A DNA stretch of 51,275 nt from a virus, in IMG/VR virus record IMGVR_UViG_3300030107_006445, positions 1-51,275 of that record; one strand, 5' to 3'. This document shows positions 15,644 through 23,228 of the stretch, piece after piece. The notes below the pieces were generated by a model that saw only the letters and a list, made by a program, of their open reading frames with translations, was not told where the DNA came from and searched no databases. Position numbers and translations under genes: made by a program. How positions within the stretch are numbered: the first letter of the stretch is position 1; the number at the start of each line of letters is the position of its first letter.

Positions 15644-17141
15644 ACATGCTCATCCTATCTTGTGGGATTATGTCGTCTTCTTCGTAGTCAGTTGAGTGGC
15701 TGACAGACCAACTCTTGCGCAACCTCAACCATGCCTGTGTGCAAGTGTCAACAATGTCGTCATTATCGCCAGCAGGGAATGCCGCACAAATACTGATTAA
15801 ATCTTTTGCCCAATTACGTTCTGCGGGATACCATATACGGCCATCTTCCAGCAACGCAGACGAAGCATGGGCACGAGCTTCTTTATCTCTGTCTGGTAAA
15901 TACTCAAGAACTGGAATGCCAGCCATGCGTAAATCTTGCAACAAACTCTGGCCACTGGCTTTCTTTTCAATCAGCACTGCATCAGGCTCATAATCTTGGT
16001 ACGCCTCTTGAGCAAGTTTCCTCAATTCTGGATAGCTTACTCTATCGTACCACATTTCTAAAACAATTGCATTCATTTGACCATGTTTGCGAAACACAGC
16101 CCACGTGGTTCGGGCTGAATAAGAACTCTTTTCTTTGGTGGAAAAAGCAGTGTCGTACGACTGTAGCACATACTCAATGTTTGGCAGTTCTTTCTTGTCC
16201 CATGGCTTCCACCAGTCTTCTCTTAATATGCCGCCACCTTTAGGCATCGGTCGTTGCTGTAGCTGTCCAGCAGAAGCATACACTCCAAGACTTCGTTCGA
16301 GATTTTGTAATGTTCTATCGTCTATCCTTTCTGGCCAAAGAAGCTCATCTTCTTTTGTTCTTTTGTCTTTAAATCCTAACGAGGACTTGGTTTGGTATGG
16401 GTGATCCTGTTCATACCTAGCAGGCAAACACAAGTGATCCCAGTCTTCATGCTCATTGGCTAACACGTGCCCAGTTAGATCATTCTCATGAACACGTTGC
16501 ATGATTATTATGAAGGCACCAGTCTTTGGGTCATTAAGCCGAGTTTGCATGGCTTGATCCCACCACTCTAAAACGCCAACTCTAACGGTCTCAGACTCAG
16601 CCTCCCGAACATTGTGCGGATCATCAATTATAATGATGTCGCCACCTTCACCAGTCAACGCACCATCAACAGAAGTCGCTATCCTGTATCCTGTCTTGTC
16701 GTTTTCAAATCTTTGCTTTTGGTTCTGGTCAGAAGTCAGCTTAAACTGTTCGCCAAAGTGAGCTTGATACCAAGGACTGTCAATCAGCCTTCGACACTTC
16801 AACGAATCCCTAATAGACAAAGACAGCGCATAAGATGCAAACAAGAAACGTTTGTCTGGCTGGATGGTCCAAGTCCAAGCAGGCAACGCCACAGCAACAC
16901 TGATAGACTTCATGTGCCTTGGTGGGATGTTGATGATCAGTCGCTTTATGTCACCTTCAACAACTGCCTGCAAATGTTCAGACACCGCATCAATGTGCCA
17001 GTTGTCGTAAAACTGCCGTCCTGACTCAATCGTCTGCCAAGACTTCTTGGTAAACTCCTTCAGCGACCTCTTCATCTTCTCCGCTCGAACTTCCGTCAAT
17101 GACAGCGTGTTCAAGAACTCGTTCAATTGTGGTGAGGTCAT
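15636..17141 (-). CDS. terL: Terminase large subunit
   Basis: A 501-residue packaging motor. It has an ATPase domain with a Walker A variant, NIPPRHMKS (residues 71-79), Walker B DIIIIDDPHN (about 168-177) and a coupling segment, IIIMQRVHENDLTG. The C-terminal nuclease domain shows QSYDTAFS, VLIEKKASGQS and the acidic DNDDIVD; these three acidic positions are the usual RNaseH-like metal site. The first 116 bases overlap the small-terminase gene. A later ATG at 17075 would shorten that overlap to 50 bases and cannot be excluded. It would cut concatemers and drive DNA into the procapsid through the portal. Confidence 0.9.
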   Translation of the reverse strand: MTSPQLNEFLNTLSLTEVRAEKMKRSLKEFTKKSWQTIESGRQFYDNWHIDAVSEHLQAVVEGDIKRLIINIPPRHMKSISVAVALPAWTWTIQPDKRFLFASYALSLSIRDSLKCRRLIDSPWYQAHFGEQFKLTSDQNQKQRFENDKTGYRIATSVDGALTGEGGDIIIIDDPHNVREAESETVRVGVLEWWDQAMQTRLNDPKTGAFIIIMQRVHENDLTGHVLANEHEDWDHLCLPARYEQDHPYQTKSSLGFKDKRTKEDELLWPERIDDRTLQNLERSLGVYASAGQLQQRPMPKGGGILREDWWKPWDKKELPNIEYVLQSYDTAFSTKEKSSYSARTTWAVFRKHGQMNAIVLEMWYDRVSYPELRKLAQEAYQDYEPDAVLIEKKASGQSLLQDLRMAGIPVLEYLPDRDKEARAHASSALLEDGRIWYPAERNWAKDLISICAAFPAGDNDDIVDTCTQAWLRLRKSWSVSHSTDYEEDDIIPQDRMSMYG

Positions 17142-17574
17142 TATCTGTTAATTGTGTTATGTCTACTACTTTTCTCTCTTCAACTTGTGCTGTGACTTCG
17201 ATTGCTTTTAAATCTGGGACACATTTGCCAAGCAATGTTTTCGCCGCAAGAACTCTTAAATCAGGGTCTGCGGATATTCGCCCCATCTGTTGGACATTGC
17301 CAGTGCTGTCTTGGCTGTAGACAGGGAACATTTCTTTACCATTCATCACCTGCGACAAAAAGCCAACAGGGTCTGCTTGACCCATGATCCAATTGATTGT
17401 TGTGTGATGGTTCCATTTGTAAGGCTTTTCACGCTTTTTCTTCTGGTTTTTCATAGGCTCAACAGACTTGAACCTTCCGTCCCATGCTTCTGGGTCAATC
17501 GGCGGCCCATCTTTAACAGGTCGTTGCACCTGTACTTTGGTCTCTGAAGCACCATTTTTTGGCTTTCTGCCCAT
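17026..17574 (-). CDS. Putative terminase small subunit
   Basis: A 182-residue protein directly upstream of the large terminase and overlapping it. The N-terminus is basic (MGRKPKNGASETKVQVQRPV). A helical middle holds DPDLRVLAAKTLLGKCVPDL, and the C-terminus is acidic (SSSGEDEEVAEGVYQEV). Position, size and the basic-to-acidic layout fit a DNA-recognition subunit, but no clear helix-turn-helix was seen. The ATG at 17574 was chosen; a GTG at 17580 adds two residues. Confidence 0.55.
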   Translation of the reverse strand: MGRKPKNGASETKVQVQRPVKDGPPIDPEAWDGRFKSVEPMKNQKKKREKPYKWNHHTTINWIMGQADPVGFLSQVMNGKEMFPVYSQDSTGNVQQMGRISADPDLRVLAAKTLLGKCVPDLKAIEVTAQVEERKVVDITQLTDNDLTTIERVLEHAVIDGSSSGEDEEVAEGVYQEVLADD

Positions 17575-17612
17575 GTCCACAAACCATCATAACAAAATAA
17601 GTGTAACAAATT

Positions 17613-17747
17613 TTATCCTGCTTTCTTTATTTCGTCAATCAAATTCCTCTTACAACTACAACAAATCACTTTGGTCTCCACAATCCAACCTCTGGTGCTC
17701 CACCCACACCAATCGCAAATTATATGCCGATCATAATAACATTTCAT
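17613..17747 (-). CDS. Small zinc-ribbon-like protein, 44 residues
   Basis: ATG at 17747 follows GGAGGGAGAGTCC at good spacing, and TAA is at 17613. The sequence MKCYYDRHIICDWCGWSTRG, then WIVETKVICCSCKRNLIDEI, has two Cys-x2-Cys knuckles (C11/C14 and C29/C32) about 15 residues apart, the spacing of a zinc ribbon. It could bind DNA, RNA or a protein partner. It lies between a small exported-like protein and the terminase pair. Confidence 0.6.
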   Translation of the reverse strand: MKCYYDRHIICDWCGWSTRGWIVETKVICCSCKRNLIDEIKKAG

Positions 17748-17761
17748 GGACTCTCCCTCCA

Positions 17762-17971
17762 TTAAAAAGTTGCTGTTGTTTGCCTCACCCACCTCGGCTC
17801 ACAATGAGCCTTAACCGGATGCCTGCTGCGAATGTCGTAGTTGCTTCTGCCCTGATAATTTAACCTTTTGGCTGTAATGGTACAGTGTTTTAGTTTTGAA
17901 AAATAAATCGGGTCTTGACCTCGGATGGGGTCACCATTAGATAACACAACCAGTAAGTAAACCAGCTTCAT
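17762..17971 (-). CDS. Small protein with hydrophobic N-terminus, possibly exported
   Basis: A 69-residue protein. It begins MKLVYLLVVLSNGDPIRGQD: a single Lys, then a short hydrophobic stretch, then a polar body with two cysteines (KHCTIT and KAHCEPRW). It resembles small phage proteins with weak signal peptides; the cysteines could form a disulphide outside the cytoplasm. The hydrophobic run is short, so export is uncertain. It overlaps the ADP-ribosyltransferase-like stop by 4 bases (ATGA). Confidence 0.5.
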   Translation of the reverse strand: MKLVYLLVVLSNGDPIRGQDPIYFSKLKHCTITAKRLNYQGRSNYDIRSRHPVKAHCEPRWVRQTTATF

Positions 17972-18525
17972 CTTAGTTTTACAGTTTTGAAAATACGAAT
18001 TTCTGAAGCATCCTCGACATCATCTGGGTTGAGGTGTTTATAAAAATATCTTATTTTTAATTCCTCATAATTTGGATGTCGAATGCCATCATACCCAGCA
18101 GCCAAAGCAGCTGTTTCATCCTGCCCTAACTCATTCCAAATTTTACGGCCTTGCTCTGTTTCAATATCTATTACTTTAAAAGGCCCAATGGCTTCATACA
18201 CTCGGCCTTCTGGTTTGTCTCCTAACTCTCCTCTGGTAAAAGATTTTGAAAGCACTGGGTCATCGCTTAAATGTACCGATGGATCATGAGCACCTTTTGT
18301 TCTTCCTATGCTTTTACTACTGGTGGTGCTTACTTCTGTGAGATCAGTTTGCGGAGATCCATGATATAGTCGATCAAATTCTACAACACCCTCAACGTCA
18401 GTTGTTTTAGCAGCCGACTTCCTTAACTGCTTAGCTCCTTTGGGCAATGCTCCAACTGCAGCTTTACGTTTTGGATCGAATCCAGCCAATCCTTCTAAGG
18501 CACTTTTAAGAACTTTCCTTACCAA
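17968..18525 (-). CDS. ADP-ribosyltransferase-like protein with tagged N-terminus
   Basis: A 185-residue protein from a TTG start at 18525. Residues 1-40 (MVRKVLKSALEGLAGFDPKR, then KAAVGALPKGAKQLRK) align with the leaders of its neighbours but lack the ILKGTA hydrophobic core. The body has ADP-ribosyltransferase-like marks: RLYHGSP with His55, VHLSDDPVLSKSFT (84-97), a strand GRVYEAIGPFKVIDIE, and AAGYDGIRHPNYEELKIRYF (about 142-160), as in phage polyvalent enzymes of this fold. Glu154 or Glu155 may be catalytic. If packaged and injected it could act early on host proteins. Activity is not proven by the sequence. Confidence 0.55.
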   Translation of the reverse strand: MVRKVLKSALEGLAGFDPKRKAAVGALPKGAKQLRKSAAKTTDVEGVVEFDRLYHGSPQTDLTEVSTTSSKSIGRTKGAHDPSVHLSDDPVLSKSFTRGELGDKPEGRVYEAIGPFKVIDIETEQGRKIWNELGQDETAALAAGYDGIRHPNYEELKIRYFYKHLNPDDVEDASEIRIFKTVKLR

Positions 18526-18541
18526 CTAACTTTCCTCTGCT

Positions 18542-19690
18542 TCATTTAGTATATTTTTTGACAAGCTCTGCTTTATACGCTTCAGGATCTTGCCGTGCTA
18601 ATTCTACTTTTCTAGCAGCCTCTTCAACTTGTGCTCTTAATCGAGGCACATTCTCTAGTGCTTCTACTGCTTTTGGCGTTGGGACGTCGTCAGGCAGGTC
18701 TTGGTAGATAACTTTGTTCTTCCTTAAATAATCAGCCAGTTCTTGTTTGCTCAGCCCATAGTCTCGCATCATAGATTCAAGAAAGCTCGCATAGTCTGCA
18801 TATTCTGGACTATCCCCATCAAGGTTCCAACCCTCAAGTCCATCATCCGCTGCTCCTCTGAGCGGGACTTTACCTTCAAACCAAGGCTCTAATTTTGCCC
18901 TTTCCCAAATATCATCCTTAGTAAATTGAATTTCATAAGAAGGATCGGCTTCTCTTGCTTTCTTCATTACATCTAGTGCTTTTGAAGCATCATCAGCATC
19001 CATCCACTTAGCAACTTCATCGCTTTCCAACAGCTCCCAACTCCAGTCTTTGAAATTTACCAGTCTTGTTGGCATCCTTTCCATGGCATCAAACTGATCT
19101 ATCATACTATCAAATTCTCTCGCAGGAGCATCTGTAGGGAGCTTCTGGTCTCTTGCTAATTCGTCCCACTCCTCCGGAGAAGACTTAAAAAAATCTTTCC
19201 ATCTTTGATTGTGTTCAGCCAAATCTTCAACCGTCAGCCCACTTGATGCATATTTTTCATCATAATCAGACTTTATCAAAGGAGTAGAATCTATGAATTC
19301 TTCAGCAACCTCGTCAAAACTTTTCCCAGTTGCTTCCATTTTATTTTGAATGGATTTGTTTAGTATTCTGTGGACGTCTTTTGTGGAGAAAATTCTCTGA
19401 AGATCATCATCATCATCATAGTATGCTGCAGCGTCATGAAAATCTCTCGAAAAAATGTTGGCTCTGAATGTTTTGCGGAAAAATTCTTCCTGCAAAGATT
19501 TGAATGCAGGCACGTCTTTTATGTTTTCCGGCAACTTTTTAGCAACCGACTTCATGAGCATCTTAGCCCCTTTGGGCAATGCAGCCAACGCTCCAACTGC
19601 AGCTGTACCTTTTAATATCTTCCTACGCTTCTCGTCAAATTTGCCGCCAGTCAATCCCTCTAAGGCACTTTTGATAACTTTCCTTACCAT
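18542..19690 (-). CDS. Tagged paralogue A: leader plus large acidic helical domain
   Basis: A 382-residue protein. It has the leader MVRKVIKSALEGLTGGKFDE, then KRRKILKGTAAVGALAALPK (about residues 21-40), followed by an acidic helical body. Two segments match paralogue C (20,603-21,703): NKMEATGKSFDEVAEEFI and MMRDYGLSKQELADYLRKNK. This shows duplication of the whole gene, not only of the leader. No catalytic motif is recognised. The RRxxLK-GTAAxGALAALP leader looks like a Tat export signal or a packaging tag. Confidence 0.55.
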   Translation of the reverse strand: MVRKVIKSALEGLTGGKFDEKRRKILKGTAAVGALAALPKGAKMLMKSVAKKLPENIKDVPAFKSLQEEFFRKTFRANIFSRDFHDAAAYYDDDDDLQRIFSTKDVHRILNKSIQNKMEATGKSFDEVAEEFIDSTPLIKSDYDEKYASSGLTVEDLAEHNQRWKDFFKSSPEEWDELARDQKLPTDAPAREFDSMIDQFDAMERMPTRLVNFKDWSWELLESDEVAKWMDADDASKALDVMKKAREADPSYEIQFTKDDIWERAKLEPWFEGKVPLRGAADDGLEGWNLDGDSPEYADYASFLESMMRDYGLSKQELADYLRKNKVIYQDLPDDVPTPKAVEALENVPRLRAQVEEAARKVELARQDPEAYKAELVKKYTK

Positions 19691-20602
19691 TTAATCAATG
19701 TTCTCTCTTAGGCCAAAAAATGGGCTTATTTCAGAATCTTTCTGTCTTTGAAAAGTTTCCTCCCAAGCCTTCTTCTCAGCTTCTCTGTCTACCAAGTGTA
19801 ATTCATTCCAATTTGCTGGACGAACTGTATCGACAAACGTTTTATCAAAATCGCCAGAAAGAAGACGTGACGTTTCTTCCATACTATCTACACTTGCCTC
19901 CATATAATCAAAAACATCAGCACGACTCATGTTGTAAGGTTCGAGAGATTTTATGTACTCGATCAAATCAGGATCATCAATTTCATTTAACGTTATTTTT
20001 CCATCAACCCAATCATCAAGCGATTTATTTTCATAAAACGAATGCAACTTAGACCTCATCCCTGCATCAACAAGCCTCCCTGCATCCATTGGATCGCCTG
20101 TCCCTGCATCAAAGAATCCAGAAACCTTCTCGCCTTCTAACTCACCCACCTCAGCAGTGACTCTGTCTTCCAGGAGACGCATTGCTTGTGGAGTGTTCAC
20201 GTCTTTTAAAATCTCTGGACGAAGCAGCTCCTGAGCAAGTTCGTTTTCATCAAGACCACTCAACCCAAGTTCTTCCAGACTTTTTCCTGTTCGTTTGCTA
20301 ACCTGTGCAGCAATGGCGTCCAGCTCCATTGGATCGAAGCCGATTCTCTTATCTATATTCCTAACAGCGTTATCAAACGCCTGATCATAAAGGTCTTTCT
20401 TAAAATTGATAAAATAAGGAGATTCATGAAATGGTCCAACAGGAATTTTCGTCAATTCATCAGCTGCAGGTTTCATAGCTATCTTAGCTGCTTTGGGCAA
20501 TGCTGCTAATGCCCCTGCTGCGGCTGTACCTTTTAATATCGCTCTGCGTTTTGGATCAAACGCACCACCGAGCGCACCAGCAATCTTCTGTCTGATTTTC
20601 AT
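19691..20602 (-). CDS. Tagged paralogue B: leader plus unrelated helical body
   Basis: A 303-residue protein. It has the same leader type (MKIRQKIAGALGGAFDPKRR, then AILKGTAAAGALAALPKAAK) but a body that does not obviously match paralogues A or C. The body is acidic and helical, for example LEELGLSGLDENELAQELL. It directly abuts paralogues A and C with no gap. Function unknown. Its value is as evidence that the leader is attached to different domains. Confidence 0.55.
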   Translation of the reverse strand: MKIRQKIAGALGGAFDPKRRAILKGTAAAGALAALPKAAKIAMKPAADELTKIPVGPFHESPYFINFKKDLYDQAFDNAVRNIDKRIGFDPMELDAIAAQVSKRTGKSLEELGLSGLDENELAQELLRPEILKDVNTPQAMRLLEDRVTAEVGELEGEKVSGFFDAGTGDPMDAGRLVDAGMRSKLHSFYENKSLDDWVDGKITLNEIDDPDLIEYIKSLEPYNMSRADVFDYMEASVDSMEETSRLLSGDFDKTFVDTVRPANWNELHLVDREAEKKAWEETFQRQKDSEISPFFGLRENID

Positions 20603-21703
20603 CTAATCCTCAAAAATATAATCGAACATTTGTTGGTCAACATTTGCATCTTTTGATCCTTGTGGTTTTGCGGTAGATATATTCGCTAAATCAAGCTCTT
20701 TTTTTATTGCTTCTGCATCTTCTGCAAGCTCAACAATTTTAGGCATTGGCGCATCTTCAGCCAGATGTGTATAAATGACGTTGTTTTCCCGTAAATACTC
20801 AGCCAGTTGCTGTTTGTTAAGTCCATAATCTTCCATCATGTTTGCAACAAATTTGTAAAGATCTACTCTGTTATTCAAATTATGATCTTGCCACTCACCC
20901 ATATCTGTAAAAGATCTTTCCCCTTCAAGCCACTCTTCTATTCTCGGTGTATCAATAAGTCCAGTGCCATCTTCAGTGTCACCAAAAAGATCTGTTTTCG
21001 GATCAGGAACCCAAGCATTACTCATATAATCAGGGTCAATTTCTTTTGCTTTGTGAACTTTTTCAAATGCATCCGTCCACTCATCACCGTCAGCCCACTT
21101 GATGACCTCATCATTCATCAGAAGTCTGTGATTCTGCCTCCAATGAGCAGACTTGTGAAGAGCACTGTCTAATAACTCTTCATAATCTTCCTCTGTCCCA
21201 CTTAGCAATTTGCGATAATATGGTTTGTTTTCTACCCACTCATTTTCTTTATTACGCATTTGATATTCAATGTCTTTCAATTCATCAGCGTTATAAAGAA
21301 AATCATCCAGAACTTCGTCAGAGCTTTGACCAGTTGCTTTCATTTTATTTTTCATTGCGTTCTGGTAAATCCTTCTAATATCTTCTGCTGAAAAAATTTC
21401 AAAATCAATCTCGCCATCTTCCCAGTAGACATTTCTAAATTCTTCACTGCCATGACGATAACGAGGATTCATCAAAAATTTAAACGTACCACGCAAAGCA
21501 TCTCTTTCTAAGACCTTGAATGGTTTTGCATTTTGTATGTTTTTCGGCAACTGTTTAGCAACCGTTCCCATTAACTTTTTAGCTCCTTTGGGTAATGCGG
21601 CCAATGCCCCTGCAGCTGCAGTCCCTTTCAGTATCGCTCTGCGTTTTGGATCAACCTCTCCACCTGTCAACTTATCTAATGCACCGCCAATAAGTTTTTT
21701 CAT
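20603..21703 (-). CDS. Tagged paralogue C: leader plus large acidic helical domain
   Basis: A 366-residue protein. Leader MKKLIGGALDKLTGGEVDPK, then RRAILKGTAAAGALAALPKG, and a body homologous to paralogue A: NKMKATGQSSDEVLDDFL matches its NKMEATGKSFDEVAEEFI, and MMEDYGLNKQQLAEYLRENN matches its MMRDYGLSKQELADYLRKNK. The C-terminus is variable. A 4-base ATGA overlap links it to the next gene upstream. Unknown role; most likely virion or early-injected, if the leader is a packaging tag. Confidence 0.55.
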   Translation of the reverse strand: MKKLIGGALDKLTGGEVDPKRRAILKGTAAAGALAALPKGAKKLMGTVAKQLPKNIQNAKPFKVLERDALRGTFKFLMNPRYRHGSEEFRNVYWEDGEIDFEIFSAEDIRRIYQNAMKNKMKATGQSSDEVLDDFLYNADELKDIEYQMRNKENEWVENKPYYRKLLSGTEEDYEELLDSALHKSAHWRQNHRLLMNDEVIKWADGDEWTDAFEKVHKAKEIDPDYMSNAWVPDPKTDLFGDTEDGTGLIDTPRIEEWLEGERSFTDMGEWQDHNLNNRVDLYKFVANMMEDYGLNKQQLAEYLRENNVIYTHLAEDAPMPKIVELAEDAEAIKKELDLANISTAKPQGSKDANVDQQMFDYIFED

Positions 21704-22320
21704 TTTGCAACGCCTTTTGACCCGTCGGGAAGTGTTACTTCAAGACCTTCATATCTTCCGAGCACATCTCGAAGATACATTGATATCTCTTTGTTGGAGT
21801 ATCCACTTTGTTTCATTTCATCTATAAAATTGTCAACAAAACTGAACTCGCTTACCTCTTTTGTTGGAACTGATTTAGCAACATAATCCTCAATAGGCAT
21901 TTCATCAAAAACCTGATCTAAAAATGGCAATAATTCCTGTTCTGCCTCAGCACTTCCTGGAGCGTTGAAATAGCTATCATAAATTTTATCTAGCTCTTTG
22001 GGATTAAGTTCTGAAACAGATTTTACTTCTCTGCCTATGTCTTCTGAAATCTCATCAAGGAATATTTGCTCCTCTAATATATTCTCATCCAAAAGAACTT
22101 TTTTCATTTGTGGGAGGTCTGTGATTTGTTTTGCTGCCATTTTTGACAAATCAATTTTTTTCGAAAAAGGTTCGCCAACTTCATCAATCACTTTCCGAGC
22201 AACTTTTGGTGTGACAGCAATCGCCCCCAATGCTCCTGCACCTTTTATAAGGTCACGTTTGCTTGGGTCAACTTCTCCACCCATCAGCTTGTCTAATGCT
22301 CCACTGATAAGTTTTTTCAT
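21700..22320 (-). CDS. Tagged paralogue D: leader plus short acidic domain
   Basis: A 206-residue protein. The ATG at 22320 overlaps the stop of the upstream gene (ATGA), which fixes the start. The leader is weaker: MKKLISGALDKLMGGEVDPS, then KRDLIKGAGALGAIAVTPKV. The twin Arg becomes KR and the hydrophobic core changes. The rest is acidic and helical, with GYSNKEISMYLRDVLG resembling the YGLSKQELADYLRKN element of paralogues A and C. This end element may mark a shared fold. Confidence 0.55.
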   Translation of the reverse strand: MKKLISGALDKLMGGEVDPSKRDLIKGAGALGAIAVTPKVARKVIDEVGEPFSKKIDLSKMAAKQITDLPQMKKVLLDENILEEQIFLDEISEDIGREVKSVSELNPKELDKIYDSYFNAPGSAEAEQELLPFLDQVFDEMPIEDYVAKSVPTKEVSEFSFVDNFIDEMKQSGYSNKEISMYLRDVLGRYEGLEVTLPDGSKGVAK

Positions 22321-22505
22321 TGCGCACCTCGTTCTGTTATCCATACTTTAGCTTGTTTCTCAGCGGATTTAAACTCTTCATGGAACTCCACATCAGGCAA
22401 ATACACCTCCTCATTCTCAGGTCCATACATGAGCACTTTGTAGTGTCCGCCTGACATCTCCACGGTCGCCTTGCGGCGACCATTCTCGTAAGTCTTCTTT
22501 TTCAT
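22317..22505 (-). CDS. Small protein of unknown function
   Basis: A 62-residue protein from ATG 22505, two bases after the preceding stop. It has a basic start (MKKKTYENGRRKATVEMSGG) and a hairpin-like YKVLMYGPENEEVYLPDVEF, and ends in a charged helix. Another in-frame upstream ATG exists inside the neighbour but would give a long overlap. Function unknown. Confidence 0.5.
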   Translation of the reverse strand: MKKKTYENGRRKATVEMSGGHYKVLMYGPENEEVYLPDVEFHEEFKSAEKQAKVWITERGAQ

Positions 22506-22506
22506 C

Positions 22507-22986
22507 TTACGATTCCTTAGCCGAAGATACAGCAACTGCACATCCCTCATACGCAGTACCACTTGAGGCTGCGACCTCTCCCTCTATATTAGCAACCAAA
22601 TTATCAACATCTTTCCATCCTTTGGCATAGTGTGTCGCAACAAAGTCAAACCCAATCATCCCAACACGATAAACAACCCAATGTAGCTCTGAAGATTCGT
22701 AGCTTGGGAACTGAACAATAATTAAGTCGCCCACCATCGTAGATCGTGCTCCGTACTCGAAACCTTCTTTGTCTACAAAGTATTTCCCGAGGAATGTCAC
22801 ATCAGGATTAGAGTCGCTGTTTCCATCTTTTGACCAAGAGCCTTCGATATTGTTAGTCCACCGAAACGCATATTCCAAAATCTCTTCATTATCCCATTTC
22901 TGGATTTCTGCCTCGGTAAGATCAATTCTCGCAACCGCCGGATTAATTTTAACTTCTGGTTCGATGTGTACTACAAATGCTTTCAT
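22507..22986 (-). CDS. Hypothetical protein under an early-type promoter
   Basis: A 159-residue acidic protein with no recognised domain. It has the strand MKAFVVHIEPEVKINPAVA and later DLIIVQFPSYESSELHWVVY. Its ATG follows AGAAAGGA by 8 bases, and a promoter of the shared family lies at 23,017-23,045. It is therefore the first gene of the leftward transcript that reads into the tagged genes and perhaps the whole structural block. Confidence 0.55.
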   Translation of the reverse strand: MKAFVVHIEPEVKINPAVARIDLTEAEIQKWDNEEILEYAFRWTNNIEGSWSKDGNSDSNPDVTFLGKYFVDKEGFEYGARSTMVGDLIIVQFPSYESSELHWVVYRVGMIGFDFVATHYAKGWKDVDNLVANIEGEVAASSGTAYEGCAVAVSSAKES

Positions 22987-23016
22987 AATTTTTTTCCTTT
23001 CTCAACTTAGGGATAT

Positions 23017-23045
23017 AGTATCTCTCTTTTGGCCAGAGAAGTAAA
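23017..23045 (-). promoter_or_regulatory. Sigma70-like promoter of the shared family, leftward
   Basis: Minus strand: TTTACT, a 17-base spacer (TCTCTGGCCAAAAGAGA), then GATACT. It shares the TCTCTGGCCA block of the rightward promoters at 36.9 and 37.8 kb. It drives the gene at 22,507-22,986 and probably genes beyond. Confidence 0.75.
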
Positions 23046-23228
23046 GTATTATTTCAACTTTATTTGCCAGAACCCATACTCTGGGTTACGTTTCTTCTTA
23101 CAAAAAAGTTTGGTTACTGAATTAAGCCTATGGTTCTTAAACATTTTCTTACAGGCCGAACCCAGTAACCACAATTTCTAGATTTTTTCAACAAGAATTT
23201 TTTCCTGAATTTTTTTCCTTATATACAA
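23046..23228 (-). other. Structured intergenic region with inverted repeats
   Basis: This 183-base gap lies between a gene stop at 23229 and the promoter above. It has a 6-bp hairpin AACCCA-TACTC-TGGGTT (23071-23087), and 8-bp perfect arms GGTTACTG (23112-23119) and CAGTAACC (23163-23170) that extend imperfectly to about 17 bases each. Nearer 23229 there are two direct copies of GAATTTTTTCC with nearby AT runs. No gene was found in it. It could be a terminator for the 23,229 gene, an origin, or a protein-binding site. Confidence 0.5.

Noticed and set aside
22321-22344. Longer start for the tagged paralogue D at 22344
   Set aside because: The ATG at 22320 overlaps the upstream stop as ATGA and begins exactly at the MKKLISGALDKL leader seen in its paralogue, so the extra residues are unlikely.
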